Positions 16,415-23,693 of a DNA stretch of 33,244 bases are shown one piece after another. Position 1 is the stretch's first letter, and the number at the start of each line of letters is the position of its first letter. Under the pieces are notes generated by a model, which worked only from the letters and a program-made list of their open reading frames with translations, was not told the origin of the DNA and made no database searches. A program made the translations under genes and the position numbers. Source of the DNA: Bacteroidales bacterium UBA1711 (GTDB lineage Bacteria; Bacteroidota; Bacteroidia; Bacteroidales; P3); the NCBI GenBank assembly GCA_002317325.1, contig DCJB01000024.1:3197-36440 (forward strand), read 5' to 3'.

Positions 16415-18070
16415 ATGAAAGAGATTGGACGAATAATTGCTACCGAAAAGCAGCCATCCACTATTGAGTGTTTCACTTTTTGGACGAACAAGGATGAGAA
16501 GTTGAAGCCATTTGATGTGGTTGTAGTCGAACACATTCAGAAGTCGAAAACATACGGAGTTGTGGAAGAAATATCCCACATGACCGACTCGCCCAGCGCG
16601 CTTGCTGGGTTTATTTCAAGCGATTTTGGAAATGTGAGTGCGGAATGCTATACCGACAGGATTGGAATGAACTTTGTAAAATGCAGGGTGGTCGGGAACA
16701 CGGACGGAATCTACGTACCAGTTCAAGAGGGGAGGTTGGTCTATCTTGCAGCAGAGGATGACATTAAGGCTGCTCTTGGGCTTGACAAGGTGGACAATCC
16801 ACTCGCGGCAGGCTATCTCGAAATGTACGAAGGGGAGAACAGGGTGACGATTCCGGTCAACTTTAATTCCCATTTCCTCATTGGCCCAGAGGGTGCGCAC
16901 CTTAATATTTCGGGTATCTCAGGCTTGGCGGCAAAAACCTCTTACGCCATGTTTTTGATGAAGGCAATCCAAGACAAGGCGATTCGGGAAAAGGACGAGT
17001 CTGTGGCATTCATCATGATGAATGTGAAAGGAACAGACCTGCTTTCCATTGATGAGAAGAATGAGCGGAAGGAAGAGCTGGAGGAAATCGAACCCATCTA
17101 TCGGCTGCTGGGCATGGGGACGGAACCGTTCCAACAGGTCAAATACTTTTACCCGTTCTCGAAAAGCAAGACGGACTACACATACGATAGCAAGGAACGT
17201 ATTGAAGACCGTTTGAGAAGGGAAAGGGCGTTTATGTACAGATATCCGTTTGAAACGTCCGAAGATAAGGAGTGCTTGGAACTGTTGTTCGCTAATGTTG
17301 ATGACCCGAACTATACGGTTGAGTCTATTATCAACTATGTCATTTCGGGGAGTGGGGCTTTCTCTGGGATTGATGATTGGTCGGATTTTCGTAAAGCTTT
17401 GGAGGAACAGTCCAACTCAACTAAGGGAGTGTCATCGGGCAAAGAAATATCGGTTCTGAGTTGGCGTAAGTTCTACAGGCTATTCAACAAGAGCTATCAG
17501 AAGAATAAGGAACTGTTCGCCAATAGACTTGTAAATTCTGAGGTTCGGTTGCGTGACAAAATATCGAAAATCAAGAAGAACGATGTCTTCGTGGTGGATG
17601 TGTCAAGGCTTGACGAAGAGTCTCAGGGCTTTGTGTTCGGCGATGTAATGCGTGCGGTATATGACTTGAAGTTGGGCGCCACAGAGTCGGGGAAGGATTC
17701 TCCAGACAGAATCGTGATATTTATCGATGAACTGAACAAGTATGCCTCAAATGATGTGCCCAAGTCTTCGCCAATTCTCAGGAGTTTGTTGGACATCACA
17801 GAACGAGGCCGCTCCCTCGGCATAGTATTGTTCGGGGCAGAGCAGTTCGTGAGTGATATTCATAAGCGCGTGAAAGGCAATTGTGCGACTCAGGCTTTCG
17901 GACGCACAAACTCAATTGAGATTAGCAAGCCGGATTTTGGTTTCGTTCCTTCGGTGTATAAAACGATGCTCACCCGGATGAAACAGGGGGAATACATTAT
18001 ACAGAATCCTGTATTCCGTTCGATGTTGAACATTAAATTCCCGAAACCAATATACAAGTATTACGAATGA
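16415..18070 (+). CDS. HerA-like ATPase (FtsK/HerA superfamily DNA translocase)
   Basis: A 551-residue protein with HerA architecture. The N-terminal part, up to about residue 150, resembles a HAS-barrel (MKEIGRIIATEKQPST, FDVVVVEH, YGVVEEI). A RecA-like ATPase core follows. Walker A reads G167-ISGLAA-K174-T175, longer by one residue than GxxxxGK[ST] and with Ala before Lys. Walker B is IVIFIDELNKYA with D438-E439. The downstream DITERGRSLGIVLFGAEQF and CATQAFGRT fit the sensor and arginine-finger region. Family members form hexameric rings that pump DNA for a partner nuclease. The partner is probably the NurA-like product just upstream. Its TGA overlaps the next ATG (ATGA). Residues 225-410 contain a long insertion typical of neither FtsK nor short HerA. 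Confidence 0.82.
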   Translation: MKEIGRIIATEKQPSTIECFTFWTNKDEKLKPFDVVVVEHIQKSKTYGVVEEISHMTDSPSALAGFISSDFGNVSAECYTDRIGMNFVKCRVVGNTDGIYVPVQEGRLVYLAAEDDIKAALGLDKVDNPLAAGYLEMYEGENRVTIPVNFNSHFLIGPEGAHLNISGISGLAAKTSYAMFLMKAIQDKAIREKDESVAFIMMNVKGTDLLSIDEKNERKEELEEIEPIYRLLGMGTEPFQQVKYFYPFSKSKTDYTYDSKERIEDRLRRERAFMYRYPFETSEDKECLELLFANVDDPNYTVESIINYVISGSGAFSGIDDWSDFRKALEEQSNSTKGVSSGKEISVLSWRKFYRLFNKSYQKNKELFANRLVNSEVRLRDKISKIKKNDVFVVDVSRLDEESQGFVFGDVMRAVYDLKLGATESGKDSPDRIVIFIDELNKYASNDVPKSSPILRSLLDITERGRSLGIVLFGAEQFVSDIHKRVKGNCATQAFGRTNSIEISKPDFGFVPSVYKTMLTRMKQGEYIIQNPVFRSMLNIKFPKPIYKYYE

Positions 18071-19740
18071 TTATGAGTGATAGTCACGAATATATAGAAT
18101 CTCTCGATGACGTTAAGGTTGGCAAAAATGTGCTCGAATCCTTGACGAGGAGCGCTTACGACGATTGCAGGTGCATTCTAAGGGAGTATGTTCAGAATGC
18201 CGCCGACCAAATTGACATTGCAAAAGAGGAACAATTGGATGATAAGGCCGACTATGGGATATACATCACAATAGACAAGGAGAATAGAACGATTGAGATT
18301 GAGGATAATGCCACTGGCGTTATGGAAAAGGAGGTTCTTCCCATCTTGAGGAATGTGGCTTGCTCCCAGAAAAAGCGGGGGCAGCGCAAGGGGTTTCGTG
18401 GGATTGGACGGTTGGGAGGGCTTGGCTATTGCTCCAAACTCACGTTTAGCACCTCTTACAAAGGGGAGAAGACGCGAAGCACATTGGAATGGAACGCAGC
18501 CGAAATGACGCGGATAATAGACGATGACGCGGATGAGCGGAGCGCGGGTGAGGTTGTGTCAGCTGTCACAAAAATGAGCTCGGGTAAGGAGGATGAAGAC
18601 AAGCACTATTTCAAGGTTCTCCTTGATGAAGTCAGCGATTACAGACTGCTTGATGTGGATGATGTGAGGAACTATCTTTCAATGGTTGCCCCAGTTGACA
18701 TTCAGAGTGCGTTTTCTCCCCACAAGAACACGATAAAGCGTTTTATGGAGGAAAATCATCTGAGTCTCGACACATATAACCTGTACGTGAACGAAGAGCA
18801 AGTCTATAAGAAGTACACGACTTCGATTCTCGACAAGAGCGGCAAGAAAATCGATGAGGTTGAAAAGGTGGAGTGTTTCATCCACCAGGATTCCGAAGGC
18901 AATCCATTCTACTGGGGATGGTATAGCATTTGCAAGTTGGAAGGGATTCTCGATTTCAAGAATGTGGCAAGAGGAATCCGGCTCCGCTGTAAGAACATTC
19001 AGTTGGGCGACGAAGGCTGCTGCCGCAGGTTTCTTCCGGGGAAACAGGACCAGCGTTTTTGCGACTACTTCTTTGGGGAGATTCATGTCCTCTCAGAGAA
19101 ACTGATTCCCGACATGGACCGCAACTACCTACGGGTAGATGATGCGAGGACGGAGTTTGAGCGAATGGCTACGGGGGATTTTGAGAAGTTGAAGAAGATG
19201 TGCTACGACGCATCCGGCTACAAGAGTGACTACAAAAAGATAAAGGCTGCACAAGAACGAGAGGAAAAGTTCGAGAAAAAGAAGGAGAAACAGGCATTTG
19301 GAAGTGAAGAGGAATTGAAGAAGGAACAAGAGGAAGTTGAACAAAGTCGGGTGGAGGCAGAGAAGGCACGAAAGAATTTGGAAAGTCGAAAACGGCAAAT
19401 GTCGGATACGCCGCTGGCTGGTGTGCTGGAAAACGCATACAAGCTGGTGCCGAAGGATGGCAATGAGACTGTACCACCAAAGGGCAATGCCTCGGGGAAC
19501 GGCAAGGATGAGATAGAACCTCGCTCTTGCGTGTGTGAGGAGAAGACTTCGTTTTTGAGGACAGACAAGGAAATCTATGCCAAATACGACGAGGGCATAA
19601 AAAAAGTGATTAATTCGGTGTACCGTGTGATAGGTGGAGTCCTTTCTGACGAGGCCATGCGTGAGGCGTTGATAGCAAGGATAGAGGAAGAATTGACAAA
19701 AGATGAATCGAAGAGTATTACTGTTAGAGCCGAACTATAA
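18067..19740 (+). CDS. GHKL (Hsp90-like fold) ATPase with coiled-coil region
   Basis: A 557-residue protein with an N-terminal Bergerat-fold ATP site: N-box LREYVQNAADQ (E40, N44, D47), G1 box EDNATG (D80-G84) and a glycine-rich G2 lid GFRGIGRLGGLG (109-120). The lid resembles HtpG and MORC more than histidine kinases. A middle domain runs to about residue 390. A charged coiled coil (KKEKQAFGSEEELKKEQEEV region) follows, then a low-complexity linker and a C-terminal helical domain. Such ATPases act as ATP-gated clamps that dimerise. The start ATG overlaps the HerA stop by 4 bp, and the 3' end overlaps the radical SAM gene by 38 bp. It is not MutL or HtpG by domain order; its function in this set is unknown. 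Confidence 0.8.
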   Translation: MIMSDSHEYIESLDDVKVGKNVLESLTRSAYDDCRCILREYVQNAADQIDIAKEEQLDDKADYGIYITIDKENRTIEIEDNATGVMEKEVLPILRNVACSQKKRGQRKGFRGIGRLGGLGYCSKLTFSTSYKGEKTRSTLEWNAAEMTRIIDDDADERSAGEVVSAVTKMSSGKEDEDKHYFKVLLDEVSDYRLLDVDDVRNYLSMVAPVDIQSAFSPHKNTIKRFMEENHLSLDTYNLYVNEEQVYKKYTTSILDKSGKKIDEVEKVECFIHQDSEGNPFYWGWYSICKLEGILDFKNVARGIRLRCKNIQLGDEGCCRRFLPGKQDQRFCDYFFGEIHVLSEKLIPDMDRNYLRVDDARTEFERMATGDFEKLKKMCYDASGYKSDYKKIKAAQEREEKFEKKKEKQAFGSEEELKKEQEEVEQSRVEAEKARKNLESRKRQMSDTPLAGVLENAYKLVPKDGNETVPPKGNASGNGKDEIEPRSCVCEEKTSFLRTDKEIYAKYDEGIKKVINSVYRVIGGVLSDEAMREALIARIEEELTKDESKSITVRAEL

Positions 19741-21643
19741 AAACAAATACCCCCCCATCGGGTTGATGAAACTCGCCACTTATTTTAGGCTAAGGGGCGA
19801 CGACGTGGTGTTCTACAAAGGTGACTTGAAGGAGTTTGTTGTTCGGGGTATTGTGGAGGAGTGTGTGAAGAAACTGAAAGGCATAGATCCTACCATTGTA
19901 TGGGAATCGAGGGCAGAGTCAATTGCCAAATACATTAGGGGTCGCAAGGGCGAAGATTTGGAGCGGGTGGGCATTGGCGATTCGGTGTACGCAATTCTCC
20001 TTTTCCCGTGGCTCGAGTACTACAAAGACTATTTCCACAAAGGCAAGTGGAAAAGTGAGCCCAAGTGGGATTGGGTGGGTGTCACAACCCTGTTCACATT
20101 CTATTGGGATATTACGGTTGAAACCATTGAGTTTGCCAAACTGATGGTAAAAGACCGCAGGTGCCTGATGGTTGGAGGAATCCTCGCGTCCATTCAGCCT
20201 CAAGAACTGGAGTCTGCAACAGGCGTTAGGCCTCATGTGGGCGTTCTCGGCACCAGTTTGGGGAACGCAAAGGATGGACAAAGACCAGACATTGACGACG
20301 ATAATCCATACGTCATTGATGAGTTGCCGTTAGACTACTCGATATTGGACGAGATAGACTATGTGTATCCTGATGGCAATGCGTATTACAGTTACTCGAC
20401 AAGAGGGTGTATCAGGCATTGCCCGTTTTGCGCTGTTCCCACCCTCGAACCCCAGTATTCTGAGTATCTCCCGCTGCATGACAGAATTAATGAGACCAAG
20501 CGGCTATACGGAGACCGTCAAAATATGCTTTTGATGGACAACAATGTTTTGGCCTCGAAGAAACTGCCCGCAATCATCGACGACATCAAATCGTGCGGCT
20601 TTGTATGCGGGGCCAAGTATGTGGAGCCGGATTGGTATAATATTGCCATTAGGAATCTTCGACTTCACCTAAATGATAGGGCGTATATTAGGAAGTCTTT
20701 TAAACTGCTGAGAGACTTGAACAATTCCAAGTCGCTCAGTCCGCAAGAGAAAGATGAGGTCTATTCATTGAGGGAAAAGCACGGGCTGCTTCATTTAGAG
20801 ACTTGTTCAAGGAAAGCGCTGATAGTCTCGTATCCTCAATTCAGAAAGTATTTTGACGTGGTCACATCAAGCAATAGGGCAGTTGGCAGGCTGCGGTATG
20901 TCGATTTTAACCAAGGGGTTGATGCAAGGCTGTTTGACGAGGTCAAAGTAGCCCTGCTTGAGCAGATACCTGTGCGGCCATTGCGAATAGCCTTCGACTC
21001 GGTGAAAACGACTCCGGCTTACATAAAAGCAGTTGAATTGAGTACTGTCCACGGGAAACGAGACTTCTCCAACTACCTGCTCTACAACTTTGACGATGAA
21101 CCCTTGGACTTGTACCGCAGGTTGAAAATCAATGTAGAATTATGCGATAGGTTGAATGTGAGCATTTATTCGTTTCCAATGAAGTACCACCCAATCCGGG
21201 GGGCAAACAGCCATGACAGAGACTTTATCGGTGAGAAGTGGAATCGGAAATATATACGTGCAGTTCAGGCGATATTGAATGCCACGAAAGGAAAAATCGG
21301 GCGTGGCGTGTCATTCTTCAACAAGGCTTTCGGGGCAAACGAGCAGGAGTTTTTGGACTTGCTGCTAATGCCGGAAACGTTCATTATCTTTCGGTTTTTC
21401 TTTGAACACATTGGCTATACTCAATCCTGGAGGAAGGCTTACTATGGGCTGACCGATAGCGAGCGTCGTGAGATTAACCCCATCATCTTTCAAAACGACT
21501 TTAGCAACATTGAATCGATGTCGAGCAATCCTCGGGTGATTGAGGTGCTTAGGTATTACAAGAACTATCGGAAAGAGATTGCCGACCACAATTCAGAGCT
21601 CTTTAAACAGAAGCAGCTGTTTGAGCGAAATGGCGGGAGATAG
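19703..21643 (+). CDS. Radical SAM protein with cobalamin-domain-like N-terminus
   Basis: A 646-residue protein with the radical SAM cluster motif RGCIRHCPFC; C236, C240 and C243 would bind the 4Fe-4S cluster that splits S-adenosylmethionine. The N-terminal 200 residues look like the Rossmann fold of B12-binding radical SAM proteins (RVLLLEPNYKNKYPPIGLMKLATYFR, WDWVGVTTLFTFYWD, CLMVGGILAS), but with an insertion after residue 40 and no DxHxxG, so cobalamin binding is uncertain. After the cluster, LLMDNNVLASKKLPAIIDDI and RYVDFNQGVDARLFDEV fit the barrel. The C-terminal 180 residues are unassigned. The ATG at 19703 lies 38 bp inside the GHKL gene. It is not QueE-like or viperin-like in size or layout. 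Target unknown: nucleotide, nucleic acid or protein modification are all possible. Confidence 0.85.
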   Translation: MNRRVLLLEPNYKNKYPPIGLMKLATYFRLRGDDVVFYKGDLKEFVVRGIVEECVKKLKGIDPTIVWESRAESIAKYIRGRKGEDLERVGIGDSVYAILLFPWLEYYKDYFHKGKWKSEPKWDWVGVTTLFTFYWDITVETIEFAKLMVKDRRCLMVGGILASIQPQELESATGVRPHVGVLGTSLGNAKDGQRPDIDDDNPYVIDELPLDYSILDEIDYVYPDGNAYYSYSTRGCIRHCPFCAVPTLEPQYSEYLPLHDRINETKRLYGDRQNMLLMDNNVLASKKLPAIIDDIKSCGFVCGAKYVEPDWYNIAIRNLRLHLNDRAYIRKSFKLLRDLNNSKSLSPQEKDEVYSLREKHGLLHLETCSRKALIVSYPQFRKYFDVVTSSNRAVGRLRYVDFNQGVDARLFDEVKVALLEQIPVRPLRIAFDSVKTTPAYIKAVELSTVHGKRDFSNYLLYNFDDEPLDLYRRLKINVELCDRLNVSIYSFPMKYHPIRGANSHDRDFIGEKWNRKYIRAVQAILNATKGKIGRGVSFFNKAFGANEQEFLDLLLMPETFIIFRFFFEHIGYTQSWRKAYYGLTDSERREINPIIFQNDFSNIESMSSNPRVIEVLRYYKNYRKEIADHNSELFKQKQLFERNGGR

Positions 21644-21728
21644 AAAGGGCGAATATAAAAATACTGTTGGGCAACTACCACCTTTCGTTGTTTCGAGGAT
21701 ACAGGAAATCTTGAGGTCGAACAGATAG
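21630..21728 (+). CDS. Possible 32-residue protein overlapping the radical SAM stop
   Basis: An ATG at 21630 overlaps the end of the radical SAM gene by 14 bp and opens a 32-residue frame (MAGDRKGEYKNTVGQLPPFV, then SRIQEILRSNR). The overlap is like those between the operon's other genes, and the second half could form an amphipathic helix. It may be a real fifth small gene, the start of a truncated gene, or chance. No family recognised. Confidence 0.25.
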   Translation: MAGDRKGEYKNTVGQLPPFVVSRIQEILRSNR

Positions 21729-21858
21729 TTGTAGGTCGATGCCCCCCCTACTTTCTGCACTTCCCACCATCAGAATGCCGACTCCGCAATAATTGGGGCA
21801 ATTCTGCGTTTACCAGCCTGTGGCGGGTGTCAACCGTACTGTAAATATCATCTGAATC

Positions 21859-23085
21859 ATGTTTACCTATAGATTAAAAGTCAAGAACTTTGGTCCGATA
21901 CGAGAGGGGTATGCCGCGGAAGGGGGATATGTGCCGCTCAACCAGTTGACCGTGTTTTGCGGGACACAGGGAACGGGGAAAAGCACTGTGGCCAAGTTGT
22001 TCTCCACCTTCCTGTGGCTTGAGAAGGCTCTCGTCCGCGGGGACTTCTCTGAGGAATACATGCAGCTGTACAATCGCTTTGTGAGGCAGCTGCTGGCCTA
22101 CCACGGGATTGACGGCTATGTGCAGCCCGACACCCTGCTCCACTTTCTGGGTCAGGAGTATGAGTTCCTGTTCCACGAGGGGCGGTTCGAGGTGATTCCC
22201 ACCATTGACGATGTCAACTACCAGCGTCCGCAGATAATGTACTATCCCGCCGAGCGCAACCTGCTGGGCGTGATAGAGCGGAGTTCGTCAATAAAGGGTA
22301 TGCCCGAGTCGCTTTCTACCCTGCTGCAAGACTATCGGACTGCGTGTCAGTCGTTGGACGGCGAGGTGGAACTGCCCGTCTGCAACGTCCGTTTCCGCTA
22401 CGACATTCTGAATCAGATAGGCAGCATTGTGTCGGACGGCTACCGGGTGCGCCTCAGCCGAGCGGCAAGCGGTCTGCAGTCGGTCGCGCCGCTATATGTC
22501 ACACTCCGCCACCTCTACGAGGTCACTTCACAAGGGAAGGACTTGGAGTACTCCAGGTCTTCGGCCGAGGAAAAGGCGGTCATTGACGAGCGTATCAACC
22601 GGCTGCTGGAAGACGACACCCTCGACGACGAAACGAGGGCGAGGCTTGTCAAGAAACTGTCCGGCAACGTCAGCCGGCGGATGGTGAGCATAGTGGAAGA
22701 GCCCGAACAGAACCTCTTCCCCGACTCGCAGCAAATGCTGTTGGACAAGTTGATAGAGTATTCGGCACAAGGAGAAAACCAGCTGATTGTCACCACCCAC
22801 AGCCCCTACCTGCTGAACCGCTTGATGATGTGTATCAAAGCCCGCATGGTATCCAGTGCTGTCACCGACGACTTGGAACGGGAGGAAGTGGATGCCCTCG
22901 TCCCCCGTGAGGCCCAAATTGACGGACGCAGCGTGTCCGTCTTCCAGCTGACCCCCGAGGGCAGCATAGTGTCGCTGCCCACCCTCCACGGCCTGCCATC
23001 GGACGAGAACTACCTCAACGAGGCGCTGATGAAAAGCAACATAGTCTATGCCCAACTGGTAGAAATAGAAAGCCGCAATGAGTAA
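21859..23085 (+). CDS. AAA/ABC-type ATPase (OLD-like), candidate defence module
   Basis: A 408-residue SMC/OLD-type ATPase. It starts FTYRLKVKNFGPIREG, the typical first strand of such proteins, then Walker A GTQGTGKST (35-43). YYPAERNLLGVI follows, then an ABC-like signature SGLQS (S204-G205-L-Q207), Walker B MVSIVEEPEQNLFP (E280-E281) and a switch THSPYLLNRL. No TOPRIM nuclease domain is seen at the C-terminus, so nuclease activity would come from a partner. The next gene overlaps by 8 bp and encodes a PD-(D/E)XK-like protein. ATPase-plus-nuclease pairs of this sort are common in anti-phage loci. Codon use is GC-rich like the host, unlike the operon upstream, so it was probably acquired separately or is old in this lineage. 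Confidence 0.82.
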   Translation: MFTYRLKVKNFGPIREGYAAEGGYVPLNQLTVFCGTQGTGKSTVAKLFSTFLWLEKALVRGDFSEEYMQLYNRFVRQLLAYHGIDGYVQPDTLLHFLGQEYEFLFHEGRFEVIPTIDDVNYQRPQIMYYPAERNLLGVIERSSSIKGMPESLSTLLQDYRTACQSLDGEVELPVCNVRFRYDILNQIGSIVSDGYRVRLSRAASGLQSVAPLYVTLRHLYEVTSQGKDLEYSRSSAEEKAVIDERINRLLEDDTLDDETRARLVKKLSGNVSRRMVSIVEEPEQNLFPDSQQMLLDKLIEYSAQGENQLIVTTHSPYLLNRLMMCIKARMVSSAVTDDLEREEVDALVPREAQIDGRSVSVFQLTPEGSIVSLPTLHGLPSDENYLNEALMKSNIVYAQLVEIESRNE

Positions 23086-23512
23086 GGCGAACTTTCTGAA
23101 GCAGGAGTACCGCACCGAGCCGCCCCGAGCCGAAGTCCGCCGCGGCATAGTAGATGGCGAGAACGGGCAGCCCGCCTTCACCACCTCCGATACGTCCGTC
23201 CGCTGGAACGCCACCATCAACAATCCTTCGGGCATTGACTTCCAGTTTGTACCCATAGACCGCAACATCAAGCTGTACAAAGAAAACGGCGCAGTGCAGG
23301 AGCGGTCGTGCGACGGTATGCTGCTGAGCGACTCAGAACGGCGGATAGCCTTCATCGAACTGAAGGACGTGCAGAAAGGCGGCAATGCCGACGCAGTGGA
23401 CCAACTCAAGAACGCAGCCCATCCCCACTTCAACTACAACATGAAGGACGAAATGGAGGAGTTTCGAGCCCTGAAGTTCGTGTTCTTTCCCACCGCCACA
23501 ATCGACCTCTGA
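23078..23512 (+). CDS. Small PD-(D/E)XK-like nuclease partner of the ATPase
   Basis: A 144-residue protein with a putative restriction-endonuclease-like core: D79 in RSCDGMLL, then IAFIELKD with E94 and K96, matching D-Xn-(E)xK between two strands. The helix containing VDQLKNAA carries a Gln often found in this superfamily. An N-terminal 60-residue segment (RTEPPRAEVRRGI...WNATINNPSGIDFQFVPID) is unassigned. The ATG overlaps the ATPase stop by 8 bp, so the two are translationally coupled. Its short size suggests it works only in complex with the ATPase. The call is from motif spacing, not from a named family. Confidence 0.55.
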   Translation: MSKANFLKQEYRTEPPRAEVRRGIVDGENGQPAFTTSDTSVRWNATINNPSGIDFQFVPIDRNIKLYKENGAVQERSCDGMLLSDSERRIAFIELKDVQKGGNADAVDQLKNAAHPHFNYNMKDEMEEFRALKFVFFPTATIDL

Positions 23513-23597
23513 GCGGGAACCCAAGCACCCGGGCATAAAGAGGGCAAAATGATTGCAGCACGGTGCGGAAAAAGTCGGCGGTGCCGAGATTTTTTTG

Positions 23598-23605
23598 TAT
23601 CTTTG
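23598..23605 (+). promoter_or_regulatory. -7 element of the ileS promoter
   Basis: TATCTTTG matches TAnnTTTG and is followed by CAG. No clear TTG at -33. The predicted start near 23612 gives a leader of about 80 nt. Confidence 0.6.
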
Positions 23606-23614
23606 CAGGGTGAA

Positions 23615-23672
23615 AGCCTTGCGCCTGTCGGGCGCAAGAGGCTGAGTTTATGAACTTAGCGTCTATTGACGC
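23615..23672 (+). promoter_or_regulatory. Two hairpins in the ileS leader
   Basis: The first hairpin pairs CTTGCGCC (23618-23625) with GGCGCAAG (23631-23638), extended by AGCC/GGCT across a small bulge. The second pairs GCGTC (23659-23663) with GACGC (23668-23672) around TATT. Neither is followed by a T-run, and no T-box specifier or T-box sequence was found, so they may affect RNA stability or translation. Confidence 0.4.
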
Positions 23673-23693
23673 AGTATATATATTTAGCAACTG

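Noticed and set aside
15245..21643. Known HerA-containing systems (Dnd/DptFGH, Sir2-HerA, Cap4-HerA) or DISARM/BREX
   Set aside because: No DndB-E-like, Sir2, DUF4297, methyltransferase or PglZ-type gene is present, and the GHKL plus radical SAM partners do not belong to those sets.
14884..23608. 12-bp direct repeat GTATCTTTGCAG at 14884-14895 and 23597-23608 as att-like island borders
   Set aside because: Both copies are promoter -7 elements of the Bacteroidetes consensus, and no recombinase gene lies between them, so shared promoter sequence is the simpler explanation.
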